In this document: piece after piece, positions 16,054 through 24,424 of the stretch
Layout of the letters: each line of letters begins with the position of its first letter
Numbering within the stretch: position 1 is the stretch's first letter
Source: Rhodospirillales bacterium
GTDB lineage: Bacteria; Pseudomonadota; Alphaproteobacteria; Acetobacterales; Acetobacteraceae
NCBI GenBank assembly: GCA_025352665.1
Contig: JANXSM010000060.1
Coordinates: 55,671 to 119,670 of the forward strand
DNA length: 64,000 bases
Reading direction: 5' to 3'
Position numbers and translations under genes: made by a program
Notes under the pieces: generated by a model
Told to the model about the DNA's origin: nothing
Databases searched by the model: none
What the model saw: the letters and a program-made list of their open reading frames with translations, nothing else

Positions 16054-17007
16054 ATGGAACCGGATGTTGTTCTGCAGCACCTGCAGGTCGTGCGCGCCGA
16101 AGCGGCGGCGGACGGCATTCGTCTGCTCGAGTTCCGCAGCCCCGAGGGGCATGATCTGCCGGCGTTCACCCCCGGATCGCACGTGGCGGTGAAGGTGCCG
16201 AGCGGGGCGATGCGCAACTACTCGTTGTGCAACGACCCGCGGGAGCGACACCGCTACGTCATTGCGGTCAAGCGTGAGGCGCTCGGCCGCGGCGGGTCGG
16301 TGGGTCTGGTCGATCGGGTGACGGTTGGCGACAGCATCGAGGTGGCGCCGCCCCGCAACCTGTTCGAACTGTCGATGACGGCGCCGTCCTACATCTTCAT
16401 CGCCGGCGGCATCGGCATCACGCCGATCCTGTCGATGATCCGCGCCATCGGGGACAAACCCTTCCATCTGTATTATCTGACCCGCAGCGCGGGGCATACC
16501 GCCTTCCTGGCGGAACTCGCCGAGCCGCCGTTTGCAGGCCATGTCACCCTGCATCACGACAACGGCGACCCAAAAGCCGCTTTCGACCTGTGGCCGGCGC
16601 TGGAGACGCCGACCAAGGCGCATGTCTATTGCTGCGGTCCGCGCCCGCTGATGGATGCGGTGCGCGACATGAGCGGGCACTGGCCGGCAGCGGCGATAAA
16701 TTTCGAGGATTTCGGCTCCGACCTGGTCCGCCCCCGCGCCGATGACACGCCATTTTCGATCCAGCTCGGCCGCAGCGGTGCGGTGCTGGAGGTGCCGGTG
16801 GGCACCACCATTCTGGAGACGCTCCGCGCCCATGGCGGCCATGTGCCGAGCAGTTGCGAAAGCGGCACCTGCGGCACCTGTCGCACCGGTGTGCTGGAAG
16901 GCGAGCCGGACCATCGCGACCTCGTGCTCACGCCGGCCGAACGCCGCAGCGCCATCATGATCTGTGTCTCGCGTGCCAAAACCCCCCTGCTGGTGCTGGA
17001 TCTTTGA
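16054..17007 (+). CDS. PDR/VanB-type oxygenase reductase (FMN, NAD, 2Fe-2S)
   Basis: The 317-aa protein passes electrons from NAD(P)H to the oxygenase. The flavin motif RNYSLCND is at about 54-61, the nucleotide motif GGIGITP at 118-124, and a C-terminal plant-type ferredoxin domain carries C268, C273, C276 and C304 (CESGTCGTC...C). The order FMN-NAD-FeS is that of phthalate dioxygenase reductase and VanB. It is divergent from the Rieske gene, with which it surely forms one enzyme system, and is followed by an overlapping dehydrogenase gene. Confidence 0.93.
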   Translation: MEPDVVLQHLQVVRAEAAADGIRLLEFRSPEGHDLPAFTPGSHVAVKVPSGAMRNYSLCNDPRERHRYVIAVKREALGRGGSVGLVDRVTVGDSIEVAPPRNLFELSMTAPSYIFIAGGIGITPILSMIRAIGDKPFHLYYLTRSAGHTAFLAELAEPPFAGHVTLHHDNGDPKAAFDLWPALETPTKAHVYCCGPRPLMDAVRDMSGHWPAAAINFEDFGSDLVRPRADDTPFSIQLGRSGAVLEVPVGTTILETLRAHGGHVPSSCESGTCGTCRTGVLEGEPDHRDLVLTPAERRSAIMICVSRAKTPLLVLDL

Positions 17008-18218
17008 GCAGCGGTTCGCCCCCCCTGCGCATGGGCGTTGCAGGCCTTGGCCGCGCGTTCATGCTGATGTTGCCGACGTTGGTTCGCGACCCGCGGGTCC
17101 AGCTGGTCGCCGCCGCCGACCCCCGGCCCGAGGCGCGGGCGTGTTTCGCCCGCGATTTCGACGCGTTCGGCTACGAAACGATGGCGGCGATGTGCGCCGA
17201 TCCCGCGGTGGAGGTGGTGTATATTGCGACACCGCACCAGTTCCACGTCGAGCACGTGCGTTTGGCAGCGGCGCACGGCAAACATGTGCTGGTGGAAAAG
17301 CCGATGGCGCTGAGCATCACCGAGTGCCAGGCGATGATCGAGGCCGCGCGCGCGGGCGGCATCCATCTCATCGTCGGTCACAGCCATAGTTTCGACCGGC
17401 CCTATCTGCGCACGCGCGAACTGATCGACAGTGGCGCCTACGGGCGCGTGCGCATGATCAACGCGCTGAACTTCACCGACTATCTGTATCGCCCGCGCCG
17501 GCCGGAGGAGCTGGACACCACGTTGGGCGGCGGTGCCTTGTTCAGCCAGGCGCCGCACCAGGTGGAGATCGTGCGCCTGCTCGCCGGCAGCAGAGCCAGC
17601 AGCCTGCGGGCTTCGAGCGGCGTGTGGGACAAGGGACGCGGCACCGAAGGCGCCTATGCCGCGCAACTCATGTTCGAGGACGGCGTGTTCGCCGCGCTGA
17701 CCTACAACGGCCACGGCCATTTCGACACCGACGCGCTGCAGGGCTGGATCGGCGAACTTGGCCAGCAGCGCAGTGCGGCAGGCTACGGGCAGGCGCGAAG
17801 GCAGACCCGCGGGCTCGGTCCCGCCGAGGAGACGGCGCTCAAGAACCGCCGAGCCTACGGCACCAATGTGTCGGCTGCCGACATGCGAAACGCGCCGCCG
17901 CCGCCTGGGCACAATCATTTCGGCCTGGTCATCGTCTCATGCGAGCATGGCGACCTGCGGCCGACGCCGGGCGGGGTCGAGATCTACGGCGACGATGAGC
18001 ATGGCTTTGACGCCCTGCCGGCTCCCGATGTGCCGCGTGTCGAGGTGATCGACGAGTTGGTGGCGGCCGTCCGCCATGCTGTGCCCCCGCTGCATGACGG
18101 ACGCTGGGGCATGGCCACGACCGAGATCTGCCTGGCGTTGCTGCAGTCGAGCCAGGAGGGTCGCGAGATCGTCCTGGAGCACCAGGTCGGCCTGCCCAAT
18201 CGCGAAAAGGACATGTGA
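17004..18218 (+). CDS. Gfo/Idh/MocA-family dehydrogenase
   Basis: This NAD(P)-dependent oxidoreductase of 404 aa has the Rossmann start GVAGLGRAF and the VEKPMAL motif (conserved lysine near residue 105). The wording of the N-terminal region resembles the Gfo/Idh members called phthalate 4,5-dihydrodiol dehydrogenase, which fits its place behind an oxygenase reductase: it would rearomatise a cis-dihydrodiol. I chose the TTG at 17004, which overlaps the reductase stop (TTGA) and restores the usual short leader; the ATG at 17031 is the alternative. The exact substrate is inference. Confidence 0.85.
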   Translation: MSSGSPPLRMGVAGLGRAFMLMLPTLVRDPRVQLVAAADPRPEARACFARDFDAFGYETMAAMCADPAVEVVYIATPHQFHVEHVRLAAAHGKHVLVEKPMALSITECQAMIEAARAGGIHLIVGHSHSFDRPYLRTRELIDSGAYGRVRMINALNFTDYLYRPRRPEELDTTLGGGALFSQAPHQVEIVRLLAGSRASSLRASSGVWDKGRGTEGAYAAQLMFEDGVFAALTYNGHGHFDTDALQGWIGELGQQRSAAGYGQARRQTRGLGPAEETALKNRRAYGTNVSAADMRNAPPPPGHNHFGLVIVSCEHGDLRPTPGGVEIYGDDEHGFDALPAPDVPRVEVIDELVAAVRHAVPPLHDGRWGMATTEICLALLQSSQEGREIVLEHQVGLPNREKDM

Positions 18219-18391
18219 TGCCGCTGATCCGAATCGAGCCCGTGCTCGATCCCACCACGCAGAAATACTTTCTTGAAATCTATCACCCGCACGACGCCCC
18301 ACGCCCGTTCGTCACCACGGCGCCGCGCTACCAGAGCCAGGCCAGCGCCGAAACCGACCTGTTGGCGATCATCGCCGCCACCGCCCGATAG
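18218..18391 (+). CDS. Small conserved-looking protein, 57 aa
   Basis: The ATG overlaps the dehydrogenase stop (TGATG) and the frame gives 57 residues: it starts MPLIRIEPVLDPTTQKYF and ends in an alpha-helical LLAIIAATAR. It is soluble, with no export signal. Coupled start, GC-rich third positions and a non-random sequence support a real gene. By memory, similar short proteins occur in alphaproteobacteria, but I cannot name a family. Being fourth in the oxygenase cluster, it may help that pathway. Confidence 0.6.
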   Translation: MPLIRIEPVLDPTTQKYFLEIYHPHDAPRPFVTTAPRYQSQASAETDLLAIIAATAR

Positions 18392-18396
18392 CCGGG

Positions 18397-18834
18397 CTAG
18401 TCCTGCAGGTTCTTTTGGATACAGCCGAGCAGGCTGAGCAGCATGGTGACCTCGCGCTCCGACAGGCCGCGCGCGGCGCGGGATACCACGTCGACCGCTG
18501 AGGGCAGCAGCAGGGCCTGGAGCGCCCTGCCCCGGTCGGTCAGGTAGATGTTGATCTTGCGGCGGTCGATTTCGCTGGGCACGCGGCGAACGAAGCCGCG
18601 TGCCTCCATGTCACGGATGGCGGACAGGGTGGTCGGCTCCATGGTTCCGACGCGCTGGGACAGTTCGCTTTGGGTGAGGCCGTCCTGCTCCCACAGCACG
18701 CGCAGGAAATACCACATGCCCAGGGTGACGCCGTGTTGTTCGACGCGGGCCTGCAGGGCGCGCTGCAAAAGGCGATGGGTTGCGCGGATCTGGGTGCCGA
18801 GGCTGCGTTCGAGCGACAGGGCGGAAGCGTCCAT
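18397..18834 (-). CDS. MarR-family transcriptional regulator
   Basis: The 145-aa protein is a winged-helix MarR regulator: GMWYFLRVLWEQDGLTQSELSQRVG is the recognition region, followed by DMEARGFVRR and the wing SEIDRRKINIYLT. Such proteins sit as dimers on palindromes and release DNA on binding phenolic or aromatic ligands. It converges on the oxygenase cluster and is divergent from the MFS efflux gene, so it may control either. The ATG at 18834 is used; a GTG at 18852 would add six residues. Confidence 0.88.
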   Translation of the reverse strand: MDASALSLERSLGTQIRATHRLLQRALQARVEQHGVTLGMWYFLRVLWEQDGLTQSELSQRVGTMEPTTLSAIRDMEARGFVRRVPSEIDRRKINIYLTDRGRALQALLLPSAVDVVSRAARGLSEREVTMLLSLLGCIQKNLQD

Positions 18835-18960
18835 CGCCGGAGCATAGGGCACGGCCCGCGTTGTTCAACAGCTGGCGCAGGAAACCCAGCCGGTGGCGCG
18901 CGGCGCTGGCCGGTGGCCGGTTTAGCGCCCAAGATAAGGTACAACGGCGAGGCCAGACGC

Positions 18961-20376
18961 TTGACCGAACTTCCTTCTGCGCTCGCCGGCGGCCATCCCC
19001 GCCGTTGGCGGATTTTGGCGGTGCTGCTGGTTGGCGCGTTCCTGCTGCCGGTGGATTTCTCCATCGTCAACGTCGCCCTGCCGGCGATCCGCGACGGGCT
19101 GTTCGCGAGCAGCGGGGAGTTGCAGTTGGTCATCGCGCTCTACGCCGTGGCCTTTGCGGTGCTGTTGATCACCGGCGGCCGGCTTGGCGACCTGCTCGGG
19201 CGCAAGGCGATGTTCATCACGGGGATGGCCGGCTTCATGCTGGCCTCCGCCGCCTGCGGACTGGCCTGGTCGATCCATGTGCTGTTGGCCGGGCGGCTGT
19301 TGCAGGGGATTGCGGCGGCGCTGATGTCGCCGCAGATCCTGGCCAGCATTCCGCTGGTGTTCCCGGCCGCCGAGCGCAGCCGGGCGCTCGGCTATTACGG
19401 CGCCACCGCTGGTTTCGGCATTGTGGTGGGCCAGTTGCTGGGCGGCGTGCTCATCAGCCTGCATCCGTTCGGCCTGACCTGGGAGACGATCTTTCTGGTC
19501 AACCTGCCGGTGGGTGCGCTCGATCTTGCGGCGGCCGCCTGGCTGTTGCCGAAGGTGGCACGCTCGCAGGGCGTACGGCTCGACATTCCCGGCGTGCTGG
19601 TGCTGACGCTGGGCCTGGCCCTGCTGGTCTATCCGCTGGTGGCCGGGCGCGAGGCCGGCTGGCCGCAATGGACGCTGTGGTGCCTGGCCGCTTCGCCGCC
19701 GACGCTTGCTGCGTTCGTGCTGATCGAATACCGGCTGGCCCTGCGTGGCGGCCAGCCTTTGTTCGACGTGCGGCTGTTCGCCAATCGCACCTTCAGCGTC
19801 GGGCTTGGCCTGTCGATGATGGTGTATTCGTCGAGCGCGTTCTTCTTCTCCTTCGCCGTGTATCTGCAGAGCGGCCTGCATTGGGACGTGCTGCACGCAG
19901 GCCTTGCGGTGATGCCGAATGCGTTCGGCTTTCTGTTCGGCTCGCTGTCGGTGCCGCGCATGGTAGCAAGATTTGGCAACGGCGCGCCGATGCTGGGCTA
20001 CGGGCTGGGTATTCTCGGCCAGGGCTGCGTGGTCGCGCTGCTGCTGACCGGTGGCGGTCCGGGCGTTGTGATGTTCACCGGCCAGGCGGTGGCAGGACTC
20101 GGGCTCGGGCTGGTGTTTCCCTCGTTGCTGCGCATCGTGCTGCAGGACATGGCGCCGACGCATGCGGGCATGGCCTCGGGTGTGTTGAACACCGTCATTC
20201 AGTTGGGCCCGTCGCTGGCGGTGCCGATCATCGGCGGTGTGTTCTTTACGGTGCTGGGCCTGTCGACGGACATGGTGCAATACAACCACGCGTTTGCCGC
20301 GGTGCTGGCCTGCATCGTCGCGACGTTTCTGGCGAGTTTGGCGCTGATCCAGCTGTTGCGGCCGTCCCGCGGGTGA
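18961..20376 (+). CDS. MFS drug efflux transporter, EmrB/QacA (DHA2) type
   Basis: This 471-aa inner-membrane protein has about 14 hydrophobic spans. Motif A variants (GGRLGDLLGRKAMF), the antiporter motif C-like region (GYYGATAGFGIVVGQLLGG) and the N-terminal LLPVDFSIVNVALPAI, where the DHA2 aspartate sits, identify the drug:H+ antiporter family 2. The TTG at 18961 is the only start that keeps the whole first span; GCGAGG is upstream. It is divergent from the marR gene, a common drug-responsive layout. Confidence 0.87.
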   Translation: MTELPSALAGGHPRRWRILAVLLVGAFLLPVDFSIVNVALPAIRDGLFASSGELQLVIALYAVAFAVLLITGGRLGDLLGRKAMFITGMAGFMLASAACGLAWSIHVLLAGRLLQGIAAALMSPQILASIPLVFPAAERSRALGYYGATAGFGIVVGQLLGGVLISLHPFGLTWETIFLVNLPVGALDLAAAAWLLPKVARSQGVRLDIPGVLVLTLGLALLVYPLVAGREAGWPQWTLWCLAASPPTLAAFVLIEYRLALRGGQPLFDVRLFANRTFSVGLGLSMMVYSSSAFFFSFAVYLQSGLHWDVLHAGLAVMPNAFGFLFGSLSVPRMVARFGNGAPMLGYGLGILGQGCVVALLLTGGGPGVVMFTGQAVAGLGLGLVFPSLLRIVLQDMAPTHAGMASGVLNTVIQLGPSLAVPIIGGVFFTVLGLSTDMVQYNHAFAAVLACIVATFLASLALIQLLRPSRG

Positions 20377-20426
20377 CGTTGCCGGCGGCGCGGTCTATCG
20401 TCGCGTACGACAGGAGAGACGCATCG

Positions 20427-21182
20427 ATGTTTGCAATCGACTGGGGACATGGCGGCCCGACCATGCTCGCCGCCTTTCTTGCCTCGATGGTGGAGTTCAT
20501 CGAGGCGCTGACGGTGGTGCTGGCCGTCGGGGCCACGCGGGGGTGGCGCGGGGCGCTTGGCGGCACCGGCCTTGCCTTGCTGCTGTTGCTGGTCATCGTG
20601 CTCGTGCTGGGGCCGGCGCTGACGCGGATCCCGCTCGATATCGTGCAGCTTGTGGTCGGCACGTTGCTGCTGCTGTTTGGCCTGCGCTGGCTGCGCAAGG
20701 CCATTCTGCGCGCCGCCGGCGTGATCCCGCTGCACGACGAGGAGGCGCTGTTCGCCAAGGAGGTCGCGATCCTCAAGGGCGCCGCCCGGGTGACCCGGGG
20801 CTGGGACCGGATGGCGGTGTCGACCGCCTTCAACATCACGATGGTGGAGGGGATCGAGGTGGTCTTCATCGTCGTTGCCATGGGCGCTGCCGGCGGCGGG
20901 CTGCTGGTTCCCGCCAGCATCGGCGCATTGGCGGCCCTGCTGGTGGTGGTGGCGCTGGGGCTTGCGTTGCACAGGCCGGTGTCAACCGTTCCTGAGAACA
21001 CGCTGAAATTCACCGTGGGCGTGATGCTGAGCACCTTTGGCACGTTCTGGATCGGTGAGGGTGCGGGGCTGGACTGGCCGGGGAGCGACTGGTCACTGCT
21101 GGGCCTTGTGGTGGGCTTTCTGGTGGGCGCGTTGGTGGCCGTGTCGCTGTGCCGGGCGCCGGCTCGGGTGGGAGCGATCTGA
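20427..21182 (+). CDS. Multi-span membrane protein, COG4280-like
   Basis: The 251-aa protein has about six or seven hydrophobic spans. Two similar acidic motifs, MVEFIEALTVV at residues 21-31 and MVEGIEVVFIV at 139-149, suggest an internal duplication like that of cation transporters such as FTR1 or UPF0016 proteins. I match it by memory to the uncharacterised COG4280 membrane family; function unproven. CAGGAGAG precedes the ATG. It overlaps the next small membrane gene by one base, and the two probably act together. Confidence 0.6.
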   Translation: MFAIDWGHGGPTMLAAFLASMVEFIEALTVVLAVGATRGWRGALGGTGLALLLLLVIVLVLGPALTRIPLDIVQLVVGTLLLLFGLRWLRKAILRAAGVIPLHDEEALFAKEVAILKGAARVTRGWDRMAVSTAFNITMVEGIEVVFIVVAMGAAGGGLLVPASIGALAALLVVVALGLALHRPVSTVPENTLKFTVGVMLSTFGTFWIGEGAGLDWPGSDWSLLGLVVGFLVGALVAVSLCRAPARVGAI

Positions 21183-21385
21183 TGTTGCGTACGATCTGGG
21201 ACGAGTTCATCGGGCTGTTCGTGGACGATGTCGGGTTTGCCGTCAGCATTCTGGTGTGGGTGCTGATCGCGGGTGTGGGCTTGCCCCGGCTTGGGCTGCC
21301 CGACTTTGTGCCGGCGGTGCTGCTGTTCCTGGGCCTGCTGGGCATTCTGATCGAAAGTGCAATGCGTCGGGCGCGGAAGCGTTAG
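21182..21385 (+). CDS. Small two-span membrane protein, 67 aa
   Basis: The product starts MLRTIWDEFIGLFVDD and has two hydrophobic stretches (AVSILVWVLIAGVGL and FVPAVLLFLGLLGILIE) and a basic tail MRRARKR. The ATG overlaps the preceding stop (TGATG). It is likely a partner of the COG4280-like protein. The next gene starts directly after its TAG. Confidence 0.6.
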   Translation: MLRTIWDEFIGLFVDDVGFAVSILVWVLIAGVGLPRLGLPDFVPAVLLFLGLLGILIESAMRRARKR

Positions 21386-21805
21386 ATGAGCTTTGCCGGT
21401 GGATGCCAGTGTGGGCGGGTGCGGTATCAGGCCGATGGGCCGGCCAGCCTGCGCGTTTGCTATTGCCGCATGTGCCAGAAGGCCTCGGGCGGGCCGTTCA
21501 TGGCCTTCGTGCGGTTTCCGCAAGCTGCGGTGCATTGGACGACCCTGCCTGAGCTGTTCAAAAGCTCGAACCTGGTGGAACGCGGGTTCTGCCGGGAGTG
21601 CGGCACGCCGCTCAGCTATCACGAAATCGGTGGGCCCAATATAAACGTGACCCTCAACAGCCTCGATGATCCGACGGCGATCCCGCCGACCGCAAGCTTT
21701 GCCGCATCACAGAAGCCCGATTGGCTGGACCATCTTGACCGCCTGCCCAACGAGGAGATCGACCTCACGGGCGAGGCAGGTTTTGTCAATAATCAGCGCG
21801 GCTAG
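21386..21805 (+). CDS. GFA-family zinc protein (glutathione-dependent formaldehyde-activating type)
   Basis: The 139-aa protein has all zinc-binding cysteines of the GFA/CENP-V fold: C7 and C9 (CQCG), C25, C27 and C30 (CYCRMCQKASG), and C69 and C72 (CRECG). The founding member binds S-hydroxymethylglutathione; most relatives are uncharacterised. It begins immediately after the small membrane gene. The TAG stop is inside the CTAG edge of the following repeat. Confidence 0.88.
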   Translation: MSFAGGCQCGRVRYQADGPASLRVCYCRMCQKASGGPFMAFVRFPQAAVHWTTLPELFKSSNLVERGFCRECGTPLSYHEIGGPNINVTLNSLDDPTAIPPTASFAASQKPDWLDHLDRLPNEEIDLTGEAGFVNNQRG

Positions 21806-21908
21806 AGCGGGATGACCGAAGGTGGTATCACCGAAAGGTCTGAATCCCGCGATAAAACAAAGAGTTAGAGTGGGATGACGTCGCCTGTCAGACGTCATTC
21901 CACGCTAA
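21802..21908 (-). repeat. Intergenic repeat, module A (inverted orientation)
   Basis: The unit is the reverse complement of the module A copies at 14420 and 60080 (GACCGAAGGTGGTATCACC, then CGCGATAAAACAAAGAG, then GGGATGACGTCGCCTGTCAG). It fills the whole space between two convergent genes. Its left CTAG holds the stop of the GFA gene, and its right edge (CTAA on this strand, TTAG on the other) holds the stop of the BtpA gene. Confidence 0.87.
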
Positions 21909-22747
21909 CGTGCCTTGTCGACCGCCGCCATGAAGACTGCCAGGCGGTCCGGGTCCACCTCGTTCCACCAGACGCCGTCGCGCTTGAGGTAGCTCGCCAC
22001 GATCACGGCATCTGCGATCGCAAGGATCGGGCCGACGTTGTCCGGCGTGACGCCGCTGCCCACCAGAACCGGCAGCGAGGTGCCGTCGGCGATGGTTTTC
22101 AGCTCGTCCAGGCTTGCCGCATCGCCGGTGCGCTGGCCGGTCGCGATCGCAGCGTCGGCATCGAAGAACTCGGCATCGCGGGCCATTTCGCCGATCTCGC
22201 GGTCCGCCACGATGGCATGGGCGCCATGCTTCACGTGCACGTCGGCGAACACCTTCACGCCGCGCGCGTGCAGCCAGGCGCGGTAGCGCATCGCCTCGCC
22301 AGCCGGGCCCTCGATGAACCCCTCGTTGGCCACGTAGGCATTGGCCCATTGGTTGACGCGGACGAACGCGGCCCCCGCGGCCTTGGCCACTGCCAGGGCC
22401 TGGATGGCGCCGTTGGCCAGCACGTTCACGCCCGTCGGCAGACCCGTCTCCATGCGCACCGCGCGGGTGATCACCGCCATGCCGGCCGCCGTTTCCGGAC
22501 CCAGACGCCCTGGTTTTGCGAAAGGAATGTCGCCGTGGTTCTCCACGATCAAACCGTCCACGCGCCCCACCCGATACCGCTCCGCCTCCGCCAGGGCGGT
22601 GGCGATGATCGCTTCCATGTCCGCCCCATCGTAGTCGGGAGAGCCTGGCAGGGCGGGCAAATGGATGACCCCGATCACCGCCTTGCGGCGACCAAACACG
22701 GTTTCGACAGCGTTGGGTTTGGCGCGGAACACCGGCTTGGCGGGCAT
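21905..22747 (-). CDS. BtpA/SgcQ-family protein
   Basis: The 280-aa protein is a TIM-barrel member of the BtpA family: VIGVIHLPALPGSP, RVDGLIVENHGDIPF, GVNVLANGA, and the C-terminal LPVLVGSGVTPDNV phosphate-binding-like loop. Family members include the photosystem I assembly factor BtpA and the sugar-cluster protein SgcQ; in heterotrophs the role is probably a sugar-phosphate or nucleotide aldolase or phosphatase, not known here. The ATG at 22747 starts the conserved domain; a longer frame upstream has no family character. It stands alone. Confidence 0.85.
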   Translation of the reverse strand: MPAKPVFRAKPNAVETVFGRRKAVIGVIHLPALPGSPDYDGADMEAIIATALAEAERYRVGRVDGLIVENHGDIPFAKPGRLGPETAAGMAVITRAVRMETGLPTGVNVLANGAIQALAVAKAAGAAFVRVNQWANAYVANEGFIEGPAGEAMRYRAWLHARGVKVFADVHVKHGAHAIVADREIGEMARDAEFFDADAAIATGQRTGDAASLDELKTIADGTSLPVLVGSGVTPDNVGPILAIADAVIVASYLKRDGVWWNEVDPDRLAVFMAAVDKAR

Positions 22748-22851
22748 GGCAATCAGCCTTGTCGAATGAGGCAGGACCCTAACCAGCGTTGAACAGGCCT
22801 GCAACCCGCCCTGCCCTCACTGCGTTGTGGCAAAGGTAACAGGAGCTTCCC

Positions 22852-23064
22852 ATGACCAAATTCGCGCTGCTCGCCCTCGTGGCACTCTCGGCCGCCGCCT
22901 GCGGCCATACCGACGGAACCCGTGCCCTGACCGGCGGCCTGATCGGCGCCGGCGGCGGGGCCGCCATAGGCAGCGTCACCGGCATCGGCGCCGGAGCCGG
23001 CGCCCTTATCGGCGGCGCCGGCGGCGCCGGCGTCGGCGCGTTGACGACGCCGGCTAAGCGGTAA
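22852..23064 (+). CDS. Small glycine-zipper lipoprotein, 70 aa
   Basis: The product has a lipoprotein signal with lipobox AAAC-G at residues 14-18, then a Gly/Ala-rich zipper (GGLIGAGGGAAIGSVTGIGAG) resembling outer-membrane glycine-zipper proteins of the osmotically inducible SlyB/YmgG kind. AACAGGAG sits before the ATG. It is divergent from btpA and followed by a large inverted repeat. Confidence 0.75.
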   Translation: MTKFALLALVALSAAACGHTDGTRALTGGLIGAGGGAAIGSVTGIGAGAGALIGGAGGAGVGALTTPAKR

Positions 23065-23074
23065 GCCAGCAAGA

Positions 23075-23207
23075 AAGGCGAGGGCTCTGCCCCTCGACCC
23101 CGCCAAGGGGCAGCGGCCCCTTGGATCCCATGACGTTAGCCTCTTTGTGCTGAGGGGGTTCTAAGGGCTCCGCCCTTAGCGGGGTCGAGGGGCAGAGCCC
23201 TCGCCTT
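23075..23207. repeat. Perfect 29-bp inverted repeat with nested hairpins
   Basis: Arms 23075-23103 and 23179-23207 are perfect complements (GAGGGCTCTGCCCCTCGACC core). Between them are two further hairpins, CCAAGGGGC...GCCCCTTGG (about 23103-23124) and CTAAGGGC...GCCCTTAG (about 23161-23179). It fills the gap between convergent genes and ends three bases before the aminotransferase stop. It probably works as a bidirectional terminator, but its size and structure suggest a mobile palindromic element; similar sequences are, by memory, frequent between genes of acetic-acid bacteria. Confidence 0.85.
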
Positions 23208-23209
23208 CC

Positions 23210-24391
23210 TTACTGGCCCATCGCCAGGCTCGCCATAGCGGCGTCGACGCCGCCTTTGGTGTGGGGGATATTGGCGATTTCGAGCGCCATTTCGACTGAG
23301 GCCAGGGTTCCCAGGATCATCGGTTCATTCAGATCTCCCATGTGGCCGATGCGGAAGACCTTGCCTGAGAGCGGGCCGAGGCCGCCGCCGAGGGAGACGT
23401 TGAAACGCTCCATGCACACGGCGCGCAGCGCGTCGCCATTGGTGCCTTCGGGCATCATGATGGCGGTGACACTGTCGGAGTAGCGGCTGGGGTTGAGGCA
23501 GAAAAGCTGGGGTCCGTTGTTGCCAGACCAGATCTTGACCGCGGCGCGCACGGCCTCGCCCAGACGGTGGTGGCGGGCGAACACTTCGTCGAGCCCTTCA
23601 TCATTGAGCAGGCGGAGAGACTCGGCGAGGCCGTAGAACAGGCTTACGGGCACGGTGCCGATGAAGCTTTTGTGGCGGCGGCCGATCATGGCCGACCAGT
23701 CCATGTAGTGCTTGGGCATGGTCGAGGTTTTGTGGGCCTTGAGTGCCTTGTCGGAGACGCCGGTGAAACTCATGCCGGTGGGCAGCATCAGGCCCTTCTG
23801 GCTGCCGCCGACGGCAATATCGATGCCCCAGGCGTCCATTTCGAAATCAAAGCAGCCGAGCGAGGAGATGGTGTCGGCCATCAGCAGTGCGGGATGTTTG
23901 GCAGCGTCAATGGCCGCGCGCACGTCTGGCAGGGGGAGGGCCATGCCGGTGGCTGTTTCATTGTGCACGGCGCCGACGGCTTTGATGGTATGCGCCGTGT
24001 CGGCTTCGAGCACCGCCGTGAGGCCTGCGATATCGGCGCCTTTGCGCCAGTCGGCGTGGTAGGTCTGTACCTTGATGCCGAGCGCTTCGGCCATCTGTGC
24101 CCAGCTCTCGGAAAAATACCCGGTTTCGATGATCAGGATGGTGTCGCCGGGTGACAGCACGTTGACCAGCGAGGCTTCCCAGGCGCCGTGGCCCGAGGCG
24201 GTGTAGAAGAAAATATGCTGCTTGGTTTTGAGCACGCGTTTCAGCCCGTCCATGCAGGCGTCGTAGAGTTTGAGGAAATCTGCACTCATGAAATCCACGG
24301 TGCCCTGCGACACCGCACGCAAAATGCTGTCTGGAATGTTGGTCGGGCCGGGGTTGGCAAAGAAAAGCCGGCCGCGTGCTGCTTTGGTCAT
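23210..24391 (-). CDS. PLP-dependent alanine/serine-glyoxylate-type aminotransferase
   Basis: The 393-aa enzyme belongs to class-V aminotransferases of the AGT/SGAT group. PLP-binding landmarks are TASGHGAWE (about 64-72), MADTISSLGC with the aspartate near 173, and the Schiff-base K199 in GGSQKGLMLP. It would move the amino group of serine or alanine to glyoxylate or a related oxo-acid in C1, photorespiratory-like or taurine metabolism; the exact donor is not decidable. It is a full-length gene, with no operon partner other than the antiporter gene 33 bases upstream on the same strand. Confidence 0.9.
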   Translation of the reverse strand: MTKAARGRLFFANPGPTNIPDSILRAVSQGTVDFMSADFLKLYDACMDGLKRVLKTKQHIFFYTASGHGAWEASLVNVLSPGDTILIIETGYFSESWAQMAEALGIKVQTYHADWRKGADIAGLTAVLEADTAHTIKAVGAVHNETATGMALPLPDVRAAIDAAKHPALLMADTISSLGCFDFEMDAWGIDIAVGGSQKGLMLPTGMSFTGVSDKALKAHKTSTMPKHYMDWSAMIGRRHKSFIGTVPVSLFYGLAESLRLLNDEGLDEVFARHHRLGEAVRAAVKIWSGNNGPQLFCLNPSRYSDSVTAIMMPEGTNGDALRAVCMERFNVSLGGGLGPLSGKVFRIGHMGDLNEPMILGTLASVEMALEIANIPHTKGGVDAAMASLAMGQ

Positions 24392-24424
24392 CTGGTCATC
24401 CCCTCAAGATATCTCGGTTCTAGC

